Assembly: GCA_027858595.1 (NCBI GenBank)
Contig: JAQICK010000280.1
Location: 1 to 10,642 of the forward strand
DNA length: 10,642 bases
DNA from: Melioribacteraceae bacterium
GTDB taxonomy: Bacteria > Bacteroidota > Ignavibacteria > Ignavibacteriales > Melioribacteraceae
Direction of reading: 5' to 3'
Within the stretch, counting starts at the first letter, position 1. Every line of letters starts with the position of its first letter. The notes below the pieces were generated by a model. That model searched no databases. It was not told where the DNA came from and saw only the letters and a list, made by a program, of their open reading frames with translations. A program made the translations under genes and the position numbers. This document shows, in pieces, positions 1 to 6,984 of this stretch.

Positions 1-1
1 A

Positions 2-172
2 CAAAGTGAAACAATTTGGCTTACCCAAAAAAAAATGGCTGAGCTTTTTGATGTTCAAAGACCTGCTATAACAAAACACCTGAAAAATATCGTTGAAAGC
101 GGTGAGCTAAACAAAAAAGTGGTAAGTTCCATTTTGGAACATACCACCAGGCACGGTGATGGAAATCCTTAA
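2..172 (+). pseudogene. RhuM-family protein, N-terminal HTH fragment (truncated at both window edge and junction)
   Basis: This reading frame enters from the left edge and stops at TAA 170-172, giving 56 residues. Visible landmarks are ETIWLTQKKMAELFDVQRPA near the start, then ITKHLKNI, then SSILEHTTRHG. These match what I remember as the conserved N-terminal part of the RhuM (virulence protein RhuM) family, which is often found within restriction-modification loci. The family normally continues with a long C-terminal domain of well over 200 residues. Here homology ends at about position 153 and the frame closes within seven codons. Straight after this point, in another frame, a type III Res sequence begins in mid-protein. 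I read this as the left side of a deletion junction, so the product is most likely non-functional. The true start lies outside the window. The function of RhuM itself is not well established. Confidence 0.75.
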
Positions 173-2096
173 TCAGAATTTTGATAATATTCTTTTAGAG
201 TTTACCGCTACATTAGATTATGAAAACAATGATATTTTAGGGAAATATCAAGACAAAGTAATTCAAAAATATGACCTTTCTCAATTTAGACTTGATAAAT
301 ATTCAAAAGAGATTAATTTAATAAGGTCTTTGTATGATGAACAAGAAAGAATTATTCAAGCATTGATTCTAAATTTATATCGCCAAGAATTAGCTACTTC
401 GAGGAATATTAATTTAAAACCTGTAATTCTTTTCAAAGCAAAACAAACCATAAAAGAATCGGAACAAAATAAAATCAACTTCCATAATTTGATTGATGAT
501 TTCTCATCAGAAATGGTTGATAATATTCATAAAACTTCAACCGTTGATATTGTTCAAAAGGCATTTGCATTTTTTAAAGGTATAAATCTTTCTTCAAAAG
601 AAATTGCAAAACGTTTAAAATCAAATTTTAAAGAGGAAAACTGCATAAGTGCTAACAATGACAAAGAGTCTTAATTAAACCAACTTCGACTAAATAAGTT
701 AGAAGATGAAAACAATCCGATAAGAGCGGTATTTGCTGTTCAAAAATTAAATGAAGGTTGGGATGTACTAAACTTATTTGATATAGTTCGTTTATACGAA
801 GGACAAAATACTGGCGGTACCAATACCACAATTGGTAAAACAACACTTTCAGAGGCTCAATTAATTGGCAGAGGTGCAAGGTATTTTCCATTTACATTAG
901 AAAAAGGGCAAGACCAATACACACGTAAATTTGATAATGATATTTCTAACGATATGAAAATATTGGAAGAATTGTATTATCACACCAAAGAAGATAACAG
1001 ATACATTTCGGAATTGAAAAAAGCATTAGTCGAATCAGGTATTTATGAAGATGATGATAAACTTGAAACAAAGCAATTAGAACTTAAATTGGATTTTACG
1101 AAAACCGATTTTTTCAAAACAGGAAAAGTTGTTTACAACAAAAAGATAGAAAAGAGTTACAACAACGTAAAGTCATTTGCCGATTTAGGTGTTTCCAGAC
1201 GAAATTTTCCATTTACACTTTCCTCTGGAATTGGTGCAATGACAGGTGTTTTTGTTAATGATGAGCGAGAGACCAGAATAGAAAATGTGAAGCAAAAAGA
1301 TATTAAAGTTTCTGAAATTCCAAAGCATATTATACGATTTGCTCTTACACAAAATCCATTCTTTTATTTTGATAGTTTAAATCATTATTTCCCGAATGTA
1401 GAATCCTTGTCTAACTTCATTGAAAGCGTTGATTATTTAAGCGGTTTGGAAATAACTTTTAACGGCACAAAATCAAGGCTTGCCGAAATTTCAAACTTCG
1501 ACTATTTGTTAGCAGTTCAAGAATTGATACAAACCATTGAATCTGAAATAAAATCTAATTTGACAGAATATGAAGGCTCAGATTACATCAATAAATATGT
1601 TCATGAAGTTTTTATAGACAAGGAAATAAAGGTTTATAAAGGTAGTGAAAGAGCAGATGGACAATTTGATGTTGTAAGTGAACCACATTGGTATGTGTAC
1701 AATGCCAATTACGGTACAATTGAAGAAAAGAATTTTGTAAAATTATTTGCAAAACGTTTTGAGTATTTAGAAAAGAAATTTAAGAATATTTATTTAATAC
1801 GTAACGAAAGAGAAATTAAAATTATTGACAAATTAGGAAGGGCATTTGAACCAGATTTTGTTCTATTCTGCAAACAAAAAACTGGAAAAGAATTGACATA
1901 CCAAGTTTTCATTGAACCAAAAGGAAATCACATAAAAGCTCATGACAAATGGAAGGAAGATTTCTTAAAAGAAATTAGAGCTAAAAAAATGTCAATTGAA
2001 ATAGATACTGATGAATATTTGATAACAGGAGTGCCTTTTTATAATTTCGAAAACGAAAATGAATTTAAAGAAATATTAGAAAGCACCCTTAGTTAG
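159..2096 (+). pseudogene. Type III restriction enzyme Res subunit, 5'-truncated remnant with one in-frame stop
   Basis: Res subunits are superfamily 2 helicases with a C-terminal nuclease that cut DNA as part of a Mod/Res complex. One reading frame runs from about 126 to 2096, broken only by TAA at 672-674. Before the stop lie LLEFTATLDY and KPVILFKAKQTIKESE, typical of the region after helicase motif II. After it, without a frame change, come motif V (FAVQKLNEGWDVLNLFDIV, about 732-788) and motif VI (SEAQLIGRGAR, 849-881). A nuclease core follows: PD at 1851-1856 and E-P-K at 1914-1922. Counting from the internal ATG at 954, these are Asp301, Glu321 and Lys323. The ATP-binding Walker A and DEAD-type motifs are absent, so about the first third of a protein usually near 900-1000 residues is missing. 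The ATG at 954 is an internal methionine, not a credible gene start. No mod gene is visible. Confidence 0.85.
672..674 (+). other. In-frame TAA nonsense codon inside the Res remnant
   Basis: The codon sits between NNDKES and LNQLRLNKLEDENN. Both flanks continue the same Res-family alignment in the same frame. A single base change from GAA, AAA or CAA would create it, which suits the charged linker found here in the family. It is TAA, so selenocysteine recoding does not apply. Sequencing error cannot be excluded from one sequence. Confidence 0.8.
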
Positions 2097-2149
2097 TAAA
2101 GTTTTATTGAGTTTTACTTTTAAGTTTTCATTAAAATATTCATTTACAC

Positions 2150-2190
2150 AAACCTCCGATGTTTCCAAAACATCGGAGGTTTTTATTTTG
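2150..2190 (+). terminator. Strong intrinsic (rho-independent) terminator
   Basis: A perfect 15-bp stem is formed by 2150-2164 and 2168-2182, with core CCTCCGATG pairing with CATCGGAGG and a three-base loop CCA. It is followed by a T-rich tail (TTTTATTTT, ending at 2189). The tail lies on the right, so it acts mainly on rightward transcription leaving the Res remnant. It insulates higBA from that transcription. Confidence 0.9.
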
Positions 2191-2262
2191 CAACACTAAA
2201 GCTCAACAACCACAATATCACTTTTTAAGCCCATAAACTTATAGTTTTCTAAAGGTGTTCTG

Positions 2263-2277
2263 TTGCGTGTTACGCAA
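2263..2277. promoter_or_regulatory. Perfect palindrome, candidate HigA operator
   Basis: TTGCGT-GTT-ACGCAA is a perfect 6-bp inverted repeat with a 3-bp spacer, 22 bp before the higB start codon. HigA-type antitoxins repress their own operon by binding such palindromes near the promoter. The left arm also overlaps the -35 position of the promoter candidate described next, as expected for autorepression. Assignment to HigA is inferred from position. Confidence 0.6.
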
Positions 2278-2291
2278 TATGTCTTTATATT
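2263..2291 (+). promoter_or_regulatory. Candidate higBA promoter
   Basis: A weak -35 (TTGCGT, 2263-2268) is separated by 17 bp from a good -10-like hexamer (TATATT, 2286-2291). Transcription would begin at about 2297-2299, at or next to the higB ATG, giving a leaderless or nearly leaderless mRNA. This fits the lack of any SD sequence before higB. If the host is a true Bacteroidota with its different sigma-factor consensus, this reading would weaken. Confidence 0.35.
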
Positions 2292-2298
2292 TCATTCC

Positions 2299-2577
2299 AT
2301 GATAAAATCATTCAAACATAAAGGTCTGCAAAAATACTTTGAAACTGGTAGTGTAGCAGGAATTCAAGCAGTACATAAAAAGAAAATTAAAATTAGATTA
2401 ACAGCTTTAGATACCGCCACCCAAATTCAGGATATGGATTTGCCAGGTTTTCGTCTTCATCCTTTAAAGGGAAAAATGGAAGGATTTTGGGCAATAGATG
2501 TAAGTGGAAATTGGAGAATTACATTTGAATTTAAAGATGGAGATGTGTTTATTGTAAATTATAAGGATTATCACTAA
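2299..2577 (+). CDS. higB: HigB-type toxin (RelE/ParE superfamily mRNA interferase)
   Basis: HigB toxins are small ribosome-dependent ribonucleases that cut translating mRNA and are neutralised by HigA. The 92-residue protein has the family landmarks: MIKSFKHKGL at the N-terminus, MDLPGFRLHPLKG at about residues 46-58, GNWRITFEF at about 70-78, and the C-terminal YKDYH. The length is typical. I chose ATG 2299 because family members start at this methionine. An in-frame TTG at 2263 would add twelve unrelated residues and place the palindromic operator inside the coding region. No SD sequence precedes the ATG. The stop codon TAA (2575-2577) shares its last base with the higA start, so the genes are translationally coupled. 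The toxin-first order is typical of higBA. The gene appears intact. Confidence 0.9.
   Translation: MIKSFKHKGLQKYFETGSVAGIQAVHKKKIKIRLTALDTATQIQDMDLPGFRLHPLKGKMEGFWAIDVSGNWRITFEFKDGDVFIVNYKDYH
2563..2567 (+). promoter_or_regulatory. Ribosome binding site of higA
   Basis: AAGGA ends 9 bases before ATG 2577, inside the 3' end of higB. This spacing favours ATG 2577 over the second in-frame ATG at 2583, which would be 15 bases away. The site lets the antitoxin be translated independently of the weakly initiated toxin. Confidence 0.5.
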
Positions 2578-2885
2578 TGAATATGTATAGCCCACCACAT
2601 CCAGGTGAATTTATTAAAGAAGTTTATCTTGACACTTTAGAGATTAGTTATAGAAAAATAGCTGAATTGCTAAATGTTGCACCGTCAACTTTTAATAGGC
2701 TTATCAATGGTCAAAGCAGTATTAGTTCAGAGATGGCATTACGTCTTTCAAAAACATTAGGTCGTTCACCTGAAAGCTGGCTAATTATGCAAAACAAGTA
2801 TAATCTTTGGCATACAAAAAAGAACCTCAATCTTGATAACGTTGAAAAACTTAACTTTGAAAAGAAGAAAAAACAATACGCCTAA
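2577..2885 (+). CDS. higA: HigA-type antitoxin, XRE-family DNA-binding protein
   Basis: HigA binds and inhibits HigB and represses the operon. The 102-residue protein opens with the HPGEFIKE signature of the HigA family (residues 8-15). A helix-turn-helix domain follows at about residues 22-62, containing KIAELLNVAPSTFNRLINGQ and the conserved MALRLSKTLG segment. SPESWLIMQ at 64-72 is also typical of the family. The C-terminal 20-25 residues are lysine-rich and look more variable. The start overlaps the higB stop by one base (TAATG). The probable operator is the palindrome at 2263-2277. The gene appears complete, and since the toxin also looks intact the pair is likely functional. Its position between a decayed restriction locus and a respiratory operon fits a mobile or accessory spot next to core genes. 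Confidence 0.9.
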   Translation: MNMYSPPHPGEFIKEVYLDTLEISYRKIAELLNVAPSTFNRLINGQSSISSEMALRLSKTLGRSPESWLIMQNKYNLWHTKKNLNLDNVEKLNFEKKKKQYA

Positions 2886-3149
2886 TTTTCATATAAACGG
2901 AAGCAAAATAGAAACGGTTGTCTCTTTTTGTTACCGTCGAGTACTATTCATTGAATACAGATAAAGTAATAACTAACAAATAAAAAATCATCAAATAATT
3001 TTTTTTTGTCTTTTTATTCAATAAATTATTAACTTGTTACTGTTATTATTAAATAGAACATCATATCTTTTAATAGCATAAATTAAAAATAAATACGAAA
3101 GTAAATTATCCAATAATTAACATTCATTTAGTTCTTTTATAGGGGAGAA
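2886..3149 (+). promoter_or_regulatory. 264-bp AT-rich intergenic region, leader and presumed promoter of the act operon
   Basis: No coding frame of note is visible. The region should hold the act operon promoter because the operon begins at 3150. I cannot fix it: TATCTTTT at 3064-3071 resembles a Bacteroidota -7 element, but no well-spaced TTTG partner is present, and TTGTTA at 3034-3039 lacks a good -10. A weak AT-only inverted repeat running into a nine-T run (2999-3007) may serve as a poor higA terminator. A strong SD sequence (AGGGGAG, 3141-3147) ends the region and belongs to actA. Confidence 0.4.
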
Positions 3150-3719
3150 ATGAAGAAATCTATACTTGATTATACTCTTAAAGTTCGTGTTCCACTAATT
3201 ATTTTTGTTATTCTAATTACCTTTCTAACAACTTACTTCGTCTCTAGACAAGAAAGAGATGGAGTTGGTAATCAACCTGTTCAGCCAATAAAGTATTCGC
3301 ATAAACTACATGCGGGTGAAATGGGTATTGACTGTCAATATTGTCATGTTGGAGCAACCAAAGGCCGTCAAGCTTTAGTTCCATCTGTAAATATTTGCAT
3401 GAACTGCCACACGGTTACAAGAAAAGACCAACCAGAAATAATTAAGCTACGAGAGTATTACGAAAGTGGTAAAGTATTACCATGGAAAAGGGTTCACAAG
3501 GTTCCTGAATACGCATACTTTAACCATAGTGTTCATGTTAATACAGGAATTGACTGTGAAACTTGCCACGGAAATGTAAGAGAAATGGAAGAGATTATAC
3601 AAGTTAAATCATTTACAATGAGTGCTTGTTTAGATTGCCATAAGCAACCAGAAAAATTTATTCCTTATTTAGAAAATGTAAAAGAAGGTCCACGACATTG
3701 TGCAGCTTGTCATAGGTAA
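3150..3719 (+). CDS. actA: Alternative complex III subunit ActA, membrane-anchored pentaheme cytochrome c
   Basis: ActA is the multiheme electron-transfer subunit of ACIII on the periplasmic side of the membrane. The 189-residue protein has one N-terminal membrane segment (about residues 14-31). Five CxxCH heme-attachment sites follow: Cys62-His66, Cys83-His87, Cys136-His140, Cys160-His164 and Cys184-His188, the last being at the extreme C-terminus. Extra histidines such as His51, His54, His126 and His129 could serve as distal ligands; that is inference. Five hemes and a single anchor match what is known of ActA. ATG 3150 is supported by AGGGGAG a few bases upstream. It is the first gene of the operon, and the next start (3731) is 11 bases after its stop. 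Cytochrome maturation genes must lie elsewhere. Confidence 0.93.
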   Translation: MKKSILDYTLKVRVPLIIFVILITFLTTYFVSRQERDGVGNQPVQPIKYSHKLHAGEMGIDCQYCHVGATKGRQALVPSVNICMNCHTVTRKDQPEIIKLREYYESGKVLPWKRVHKVPEYAYFNHSVHVNTGIDCETCHGNVREMEEIIQVKSFTMSACLDCHKQPEKFIPYLENVKEGPRHCAACHR

Positions 3720-3730
3720 TTGGGAGCAAT

Positions 3731-3901
3731 ATGATAAATAATAAAACAGATAGAAGAAATTTCTTTACGGTTATTGGAAAGACTTCACTTGGAGCAATGG
3801 TTCTTTCGGCACTACCATCTAAATTATTTGCTTCAAGTAGTAAAATTCAGAAATTAAAAAACGTTACAATTCATAAACAAGCTGTTAAACGAGTTAAATA
3901 A
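3731..3901 (+). CDS. Small Tat-signal protein (56 aa) between actA and actB
   Basis: This short frame starts at ATG 3731 behind a good SD sequence (GGGAG, 3722-3726) and ends at TAA 3899-3901. Residues 7-12 read DRRNFF, a twin-arginine motif. A hydrophobic stretch follows to about residue 29, then a possible cleavage region (KLFASS, 31-36) and a short basic tail ending HKQAVKRVK. Almost the whole protein is therefore export signal, leaving about 20 residues if it is cleaved. It lies in the operon, 11 bases after actA and 20 bases before actB. It is in a different frame from actB, so it is not a mis-called actB N-terminus. I do not recognise the family. The layout recalls the short Tat proteins encoded beside formate dehydrogenase genes, but the tail differs. 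A role in ActB assembly or as a minor subunit is possible but unproven. Confidence 0.65.
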   Translation: MINNKTDRRNFFTVIGKTSLGAMVLSALPSKLFASSSKIQKLKNVTIHKQAVKRVK

Positions 3902-3921
3902 TCATAAGAATTGAATAGACT

Positions 3922-6900
3922 ATGTCAGAAGAAAATAAAAAATATTGGAAAAGTTTAGATTCGTTCAACGACCCTAATTTTGCAAAAGAAACAATTAAGC
4001 ATGAATTTCAAGAAGGTGTTACTGATGAGTTTAACATTTCGAACATGTCAGGAGTATCTCGCAGAAAATTTATTGGATTGCTTACAGCATCAACAGCAAT
4101 AGCCGCTACTGCTTGTTCCGATTATCACGATCAGAAAGAAATTGTTCCATACACAAATAGACCAGAAGGTGTTCTGCCTGGTAAGCCAAACTATTATGCT
4201 TCAACTTGTAATGGTTGTGCAGAAGCTTGTGGAATATTGATTAAAACTCGTGAAGGTCGCCCTATAAAAGTTGATGGAAATGATGAACATCCAATTAACA
4301 AAGGGAAAATTTGTGCAACTGGACAATCATCAATTTATAATTTATACGATCCATCAAGATTGCAAAATCCTTTAAAAGGTAACACCAAAACTACTTGGGC
4401 GGACGTTGATTCACAAATAATTAAAAAACTTGATTATGAAAGTTCAAAAGGCAAAAAAATTGTTGTACTTACTAACTCAATAAATTCGCCTACTGAAAGA
4501 AAGATGTTGGATGAATTTAAACAAAGATTCACTTCTGCTGAAATTCATACATTTGATTTGTTTAACAATTGTCATAGAAAATATGGTTGGTTTAAGAGTT
4601 ACGGAAATGCTGATGTCCCTTCAATAAAGTGGGATGAAGCAAATATTATTCTTTCACTGGAAGGGGATTTCCTTGGCAAAGAAGGAAATTTTATTGAAAA
4701 CACAAGACTTTTTTCTTCAAAAAGAGATTTTACTAATGTTGATAACTTCAATCGCCTCTATGTTGTGGAGGCTGGATTAAGTTTAACTGGTTCAAACTCA
4801 GATTATAGAATGCGGCTTAAGCCAGAGGCACAATACGATTTTGTGATGGCTCTACTTAATGAAGTAATTAAGAAAGGTGCATCAAACATAGTTATTGATT
4901 CTAGAGTAAAAAATAAGCTAAGTAAATTCTCATTAGATAGTGTTTCATCAAGCAATGGTTTGGATTCTATCAAAATAAATTATCTAGTTGAAGATTTAAT
5001 TAAGAACAAAGGTAAGTCTATTATATATGCAGGGGATTCGCTTTCAGGTGATGTTCATATTGCAGTGAATTTATTGAACGAAATTCTTGGCAACAGTGAC
5101 TTATATAATTATGAAACAGCTTATGTTAATACTGGGAAACAATTACATTTTCCTCAAATCGAAGAGCTAATAAAATCATACAATAATAATGACGTTGGTG
5201 TAGTTATTCATTACGATGTTAATCCAAGTTATCATTTACCTGAATCATTAAAATATGATGAAGCTCTTGGTAATGTTGGATTTGTGGTTTCACTTCTTGA
5301 TTCCGTTAATGAATCTACAAAGCATGATTATTTTACACTTCCAATTAATCATGCATTTGAATCATGGGGTGATGCTCATTCACGGAAAAATGTTTATAGT
5401 TTGCGTCAACCAGTAATAGCACCATTGTTTAACTCCCGTCAAAAAGAAGCTATTCTTTTAACTTGGATTTTGGGAAGTCCTAAAGTTTATAATGAAAGCT
5501 TATATCACGATTATTTAATGGAAAGTTGCAGAGAAAATATTTATTCCAAAAAGAAAGTTAGCTCTGATTTTATTTCTTTTTGGAATGCTGCACTTCACGA
5601 TGGCTATATAAACATTGATGATAATAAAGCCTCTCGTAAACCATTTAATATATCTTCAATAAATATTTCTGATGCACCAAAAGAGCATACTGGTTTTTCA
5701 GTTCTGTTGGCAAAAGATTATTTTATTGGCGACGGACGTTTTGCAAATAATGGATGGCTTCAAGAAATTCCTCATCCAATATCTAAAGTAGCTTGGGATA
5801 ACTACGCAGCTATTGCTCCAAGTAGTGCTGGCGAAATGAATTTGCAAAATGGTGATATGATTAAAGTTACTGTTGGAGATAATTCTGTTGAAATTCCAAT
5901 TATGCTTCAACCAGGAGTTGCTAAAAACACTGTAGTTATTGAACTTGGCTACGGTAGAACAGTTATAGGCGATGCTGGTAAAGAAGTTGGACATAATGCA
6001 AACGATTTATTAAATGTTAAAAGTAAAAACTCACGATGGATTTGCTCAAACGCAACTGTTGAACCTACAGGAAATAAATATGAAATATTTTCAACTCAAG
6101 AACATCACTCATTAGAAGATGATTTTGTAAAAGATATCCATCATAAACGTGGAATTATTCGTGAAGCAAGCTTGGACGAATATTCAAAAGACCCAGCATT
6201 TGCACGTGAGCAAGATGTTGAATTATTTAGTATTACCGAAGAACATGCTCAAGAAGGTGAAAAGTGGGCTATGTCAATTGACATGAACAAATGCACAAGT
6301 TGTGCTGTTTGTGTAGCTTCTTGTAATGTTGAAAATAATATTCCAGTTGTTGGTAAAGACCAAGTGGCAGTGGGACGAGAAATGCACTGGATGCGTATCG
6401 ACCGCTACTACTCTGGCTCTTCGGATGATCCAATTGTTAGTAATCAACCAATGCTTTGTCAGCACTGCGATAACGCACCTTGCGAAAATGTTTGTCCGGT
6501 TAACGCAACAAACCATAGTCCAGACGGATTAAATCAAATGGTTTACAATCGTTGTGTAGGAACTCGCTATTGTGCAAACAACTGTTCTTATAAAGTAAGA
6601 AGATTTAATTTCTATAATTTCAGAGACCATTTTGTTAACGCATATTATTTAAATGAAGTTTCACCTTTAGTTCACAATCCAGAAGTTACAGTTCGTTCTC
6701 GTGGTGTTATGGAAAAATGTTCTTTCTGTGTGCAAAAAATTTCAGAAGAAAGAGAAGATGCTATTAGAGAAGGACGCCAAATAAATGGTGATAATGTATC
6801 TCCTGCATGTCAACAAGCTTGTCCAGCAGATGCAATTGTCTTTGGAGATGCAAATAATCCAGAATCAAAAATATCTCAATATCGTAAACACGAATTAGGC

Positions 6901-6984
6901 TACGGTGTTCTTCAAAATTTAAATGTTAAGCCAAATGTAACTTATGTAGCAAAATTAAGAAACACTCATTCGGAGGATGTATAG
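3922..6984 (+). CDS. actB: Alternative complex III subunit ActB, molybdopterin oxidoreductase-like protein fused to FeS-cluster domain
   Basis: ActB is the large periplasmic subunit that carries the FeS chain of ACIII. The 1020 residues begin with KKYWKSLDSFNDPNF, an N-terminal extension placed before the Tat motif SRRKFI (Arg47-Arg48), as in the family with extended Tat signals. A Cys at 65 closes the hydrophobic stretch and could be a lipid-anchor site. The B1 domain (about 90-750) resembles molybdopterin oxidoreductases and has Cys96, Cys99, Cys103 and Cys131. In studied ACIII this domain carries no molybdenum cofactor. The B2 domain (about 785-1000) has ferredoxin-like motifs at Cys791/794/797/801, Cys846/849/854/858, Cys878/884/888 and Cys933/936/963/967. 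Thr881 replaces a cluster cysteine, as expected for the one [3Fe-4S] site. The start at ATG 3922 has no clear SD sequence, unlike the other act genes. The stop overlaps the actC start by one base. Confidence 0.94.
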   Translation: MSEENKKYWKSLDSFNDPNFAKETIKHEFQEGVTDEFNISNMSGVSRRKFIGLLTASTAIAATACSDYHDQKEIVPYTNRPEGVLPGKPNYYASTCNGCAEACGILIKTREGRPIKVDGNDEHPINKGKICATGQSSIYNLYDPSRLQNPLKGNTKTTWADVDSQIIKKLDYESSKGKKIVVLTNSINSPTERKMLDEFKQRFTSAEIHTFDLFNNCHRKYGWFKSYGNADVPSIKWDEANIILSLEGDFLGKEGNFIENTRLFSSKRDFTNVDNFNRLYVVEAGLSLTGSNSDYRMRLKPEAQYDFVMALLNEVIKKGASNIVIDSRVKNKLSKFSLDSVSSSNGLDSIKINYLVEDLIKNKGKSIIYAGDSLSGDVHIAVNLLNEILGNSDLYNYETAYVNTGKQLHFPQIEELIKSYNNNDVGVVIHYDVNPSYHLPESLKYDEALGNVGFVVSLLDSVNESTKHDYFTLPINHAFESWGDAHSRKNVYSLRQPVIAPLFNSRQKEAILLTWILGSPKVYNESLYHDYLMESCRENIYSKKKVSSDFISFWNAALHDGYINIDDNKASRKPFNISSINISDAPKEHTGFSVLLAKDYFIGDGRFANNGWLQEIPHPISKVAWDNYAAIAPSSAGEMNLQNGDMIKVTVGDNSVEIPIMLQPGVAKNTVVIELGYGRTVIGDAGKEVGHNANDLLNVKSKNSRWICSNATVEPTGNKYEIFSTQEHHSLEDDFVKDIHHKRGIIREASLDEYSKDPAFAREQDVELFSITEEHAQEGEKWAMSIDMNKCTSCAVCVASCNVENNIPVVGKDQVAVGREMHWMRIDRYYSGSSDDPIVSNQPMLCQHCDNAPCENVCPVNATNHSPDGLNQMVYNRCVGTRYCANNCSYKVRRFNFYNFRDHFVNAYYLNEVSPLVHNPEVTVRSRGVMEKCSFCVQKISEEREDAIREGRQINGDNVSPACQQACPADAIVFGDANNPESKISQYRKHELGYGVLQNLNVKPNVTYVAKLRNTHSEDV
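6972..6976 (+). promoter_or_regulatory. Ribosome binding site of actC (supports a GTG start)
   Basis: GGAGG lies seven bases before GTG 6984-6986, inside the last codons of actB. This strong site is the main reason to accept the GTG, which overlaps the actB TAG by one base. Confidence 0.7.

Noticed and set aside
672..674. Recoding or stop readthrough in Res
   Set aside because: TAA is not a selenocysteine codon, no stimulatory structure is evident, and the gene already lacks its ATPase half, so a nonsense mutation is simpler.
652..891. Minus-strand open frame over the Res remnant
   Set aside because: It is a shadow of conserved Res motifs on the + strand, with no recognisable protein features or start signals.
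954..2096. Treating this as an independent 380-residue gene starting at ATG 954
   Set aside because: The frame is open upstream to 675 and encodes Res helicase motifs V and VI before the ATG, so 954 is an internal methionine of a broken gene.
2263..2298. Alternative TTG start for higB at 2263
   Set aside because: It would add twelve residues not typical of HigB and put the palindromic operator and the -10 inside the coding region. Family members start at MIKSF.
2908..2935. Short inverted repeat ACGGT...ACCGT after higA
   Set aside because: Only five base pairs with a long loop and no T tail directly after it, so it is too weak to call a terminator or operator.
2982..3007. AT-only inverted repeat followed by a nine-T run
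   Set aside because: The stem contains only A-T pairs and would be unstable. I mention it as a possible weak terminator but do not list it as a feature.
5698..5994. Minus-strand open frame inside actB
   Set aside because: The actB frame here is continuous and family-consistent. The antisense translation has low-complexity Asn/Ser content typical of shadow frames.
6274..6532. Overlapping open frames on both strands across the actB ferredoxin motifs
   Set aside because: The cysteine motifs are all in the actB frame. The alternative frames lack start signals and family features.
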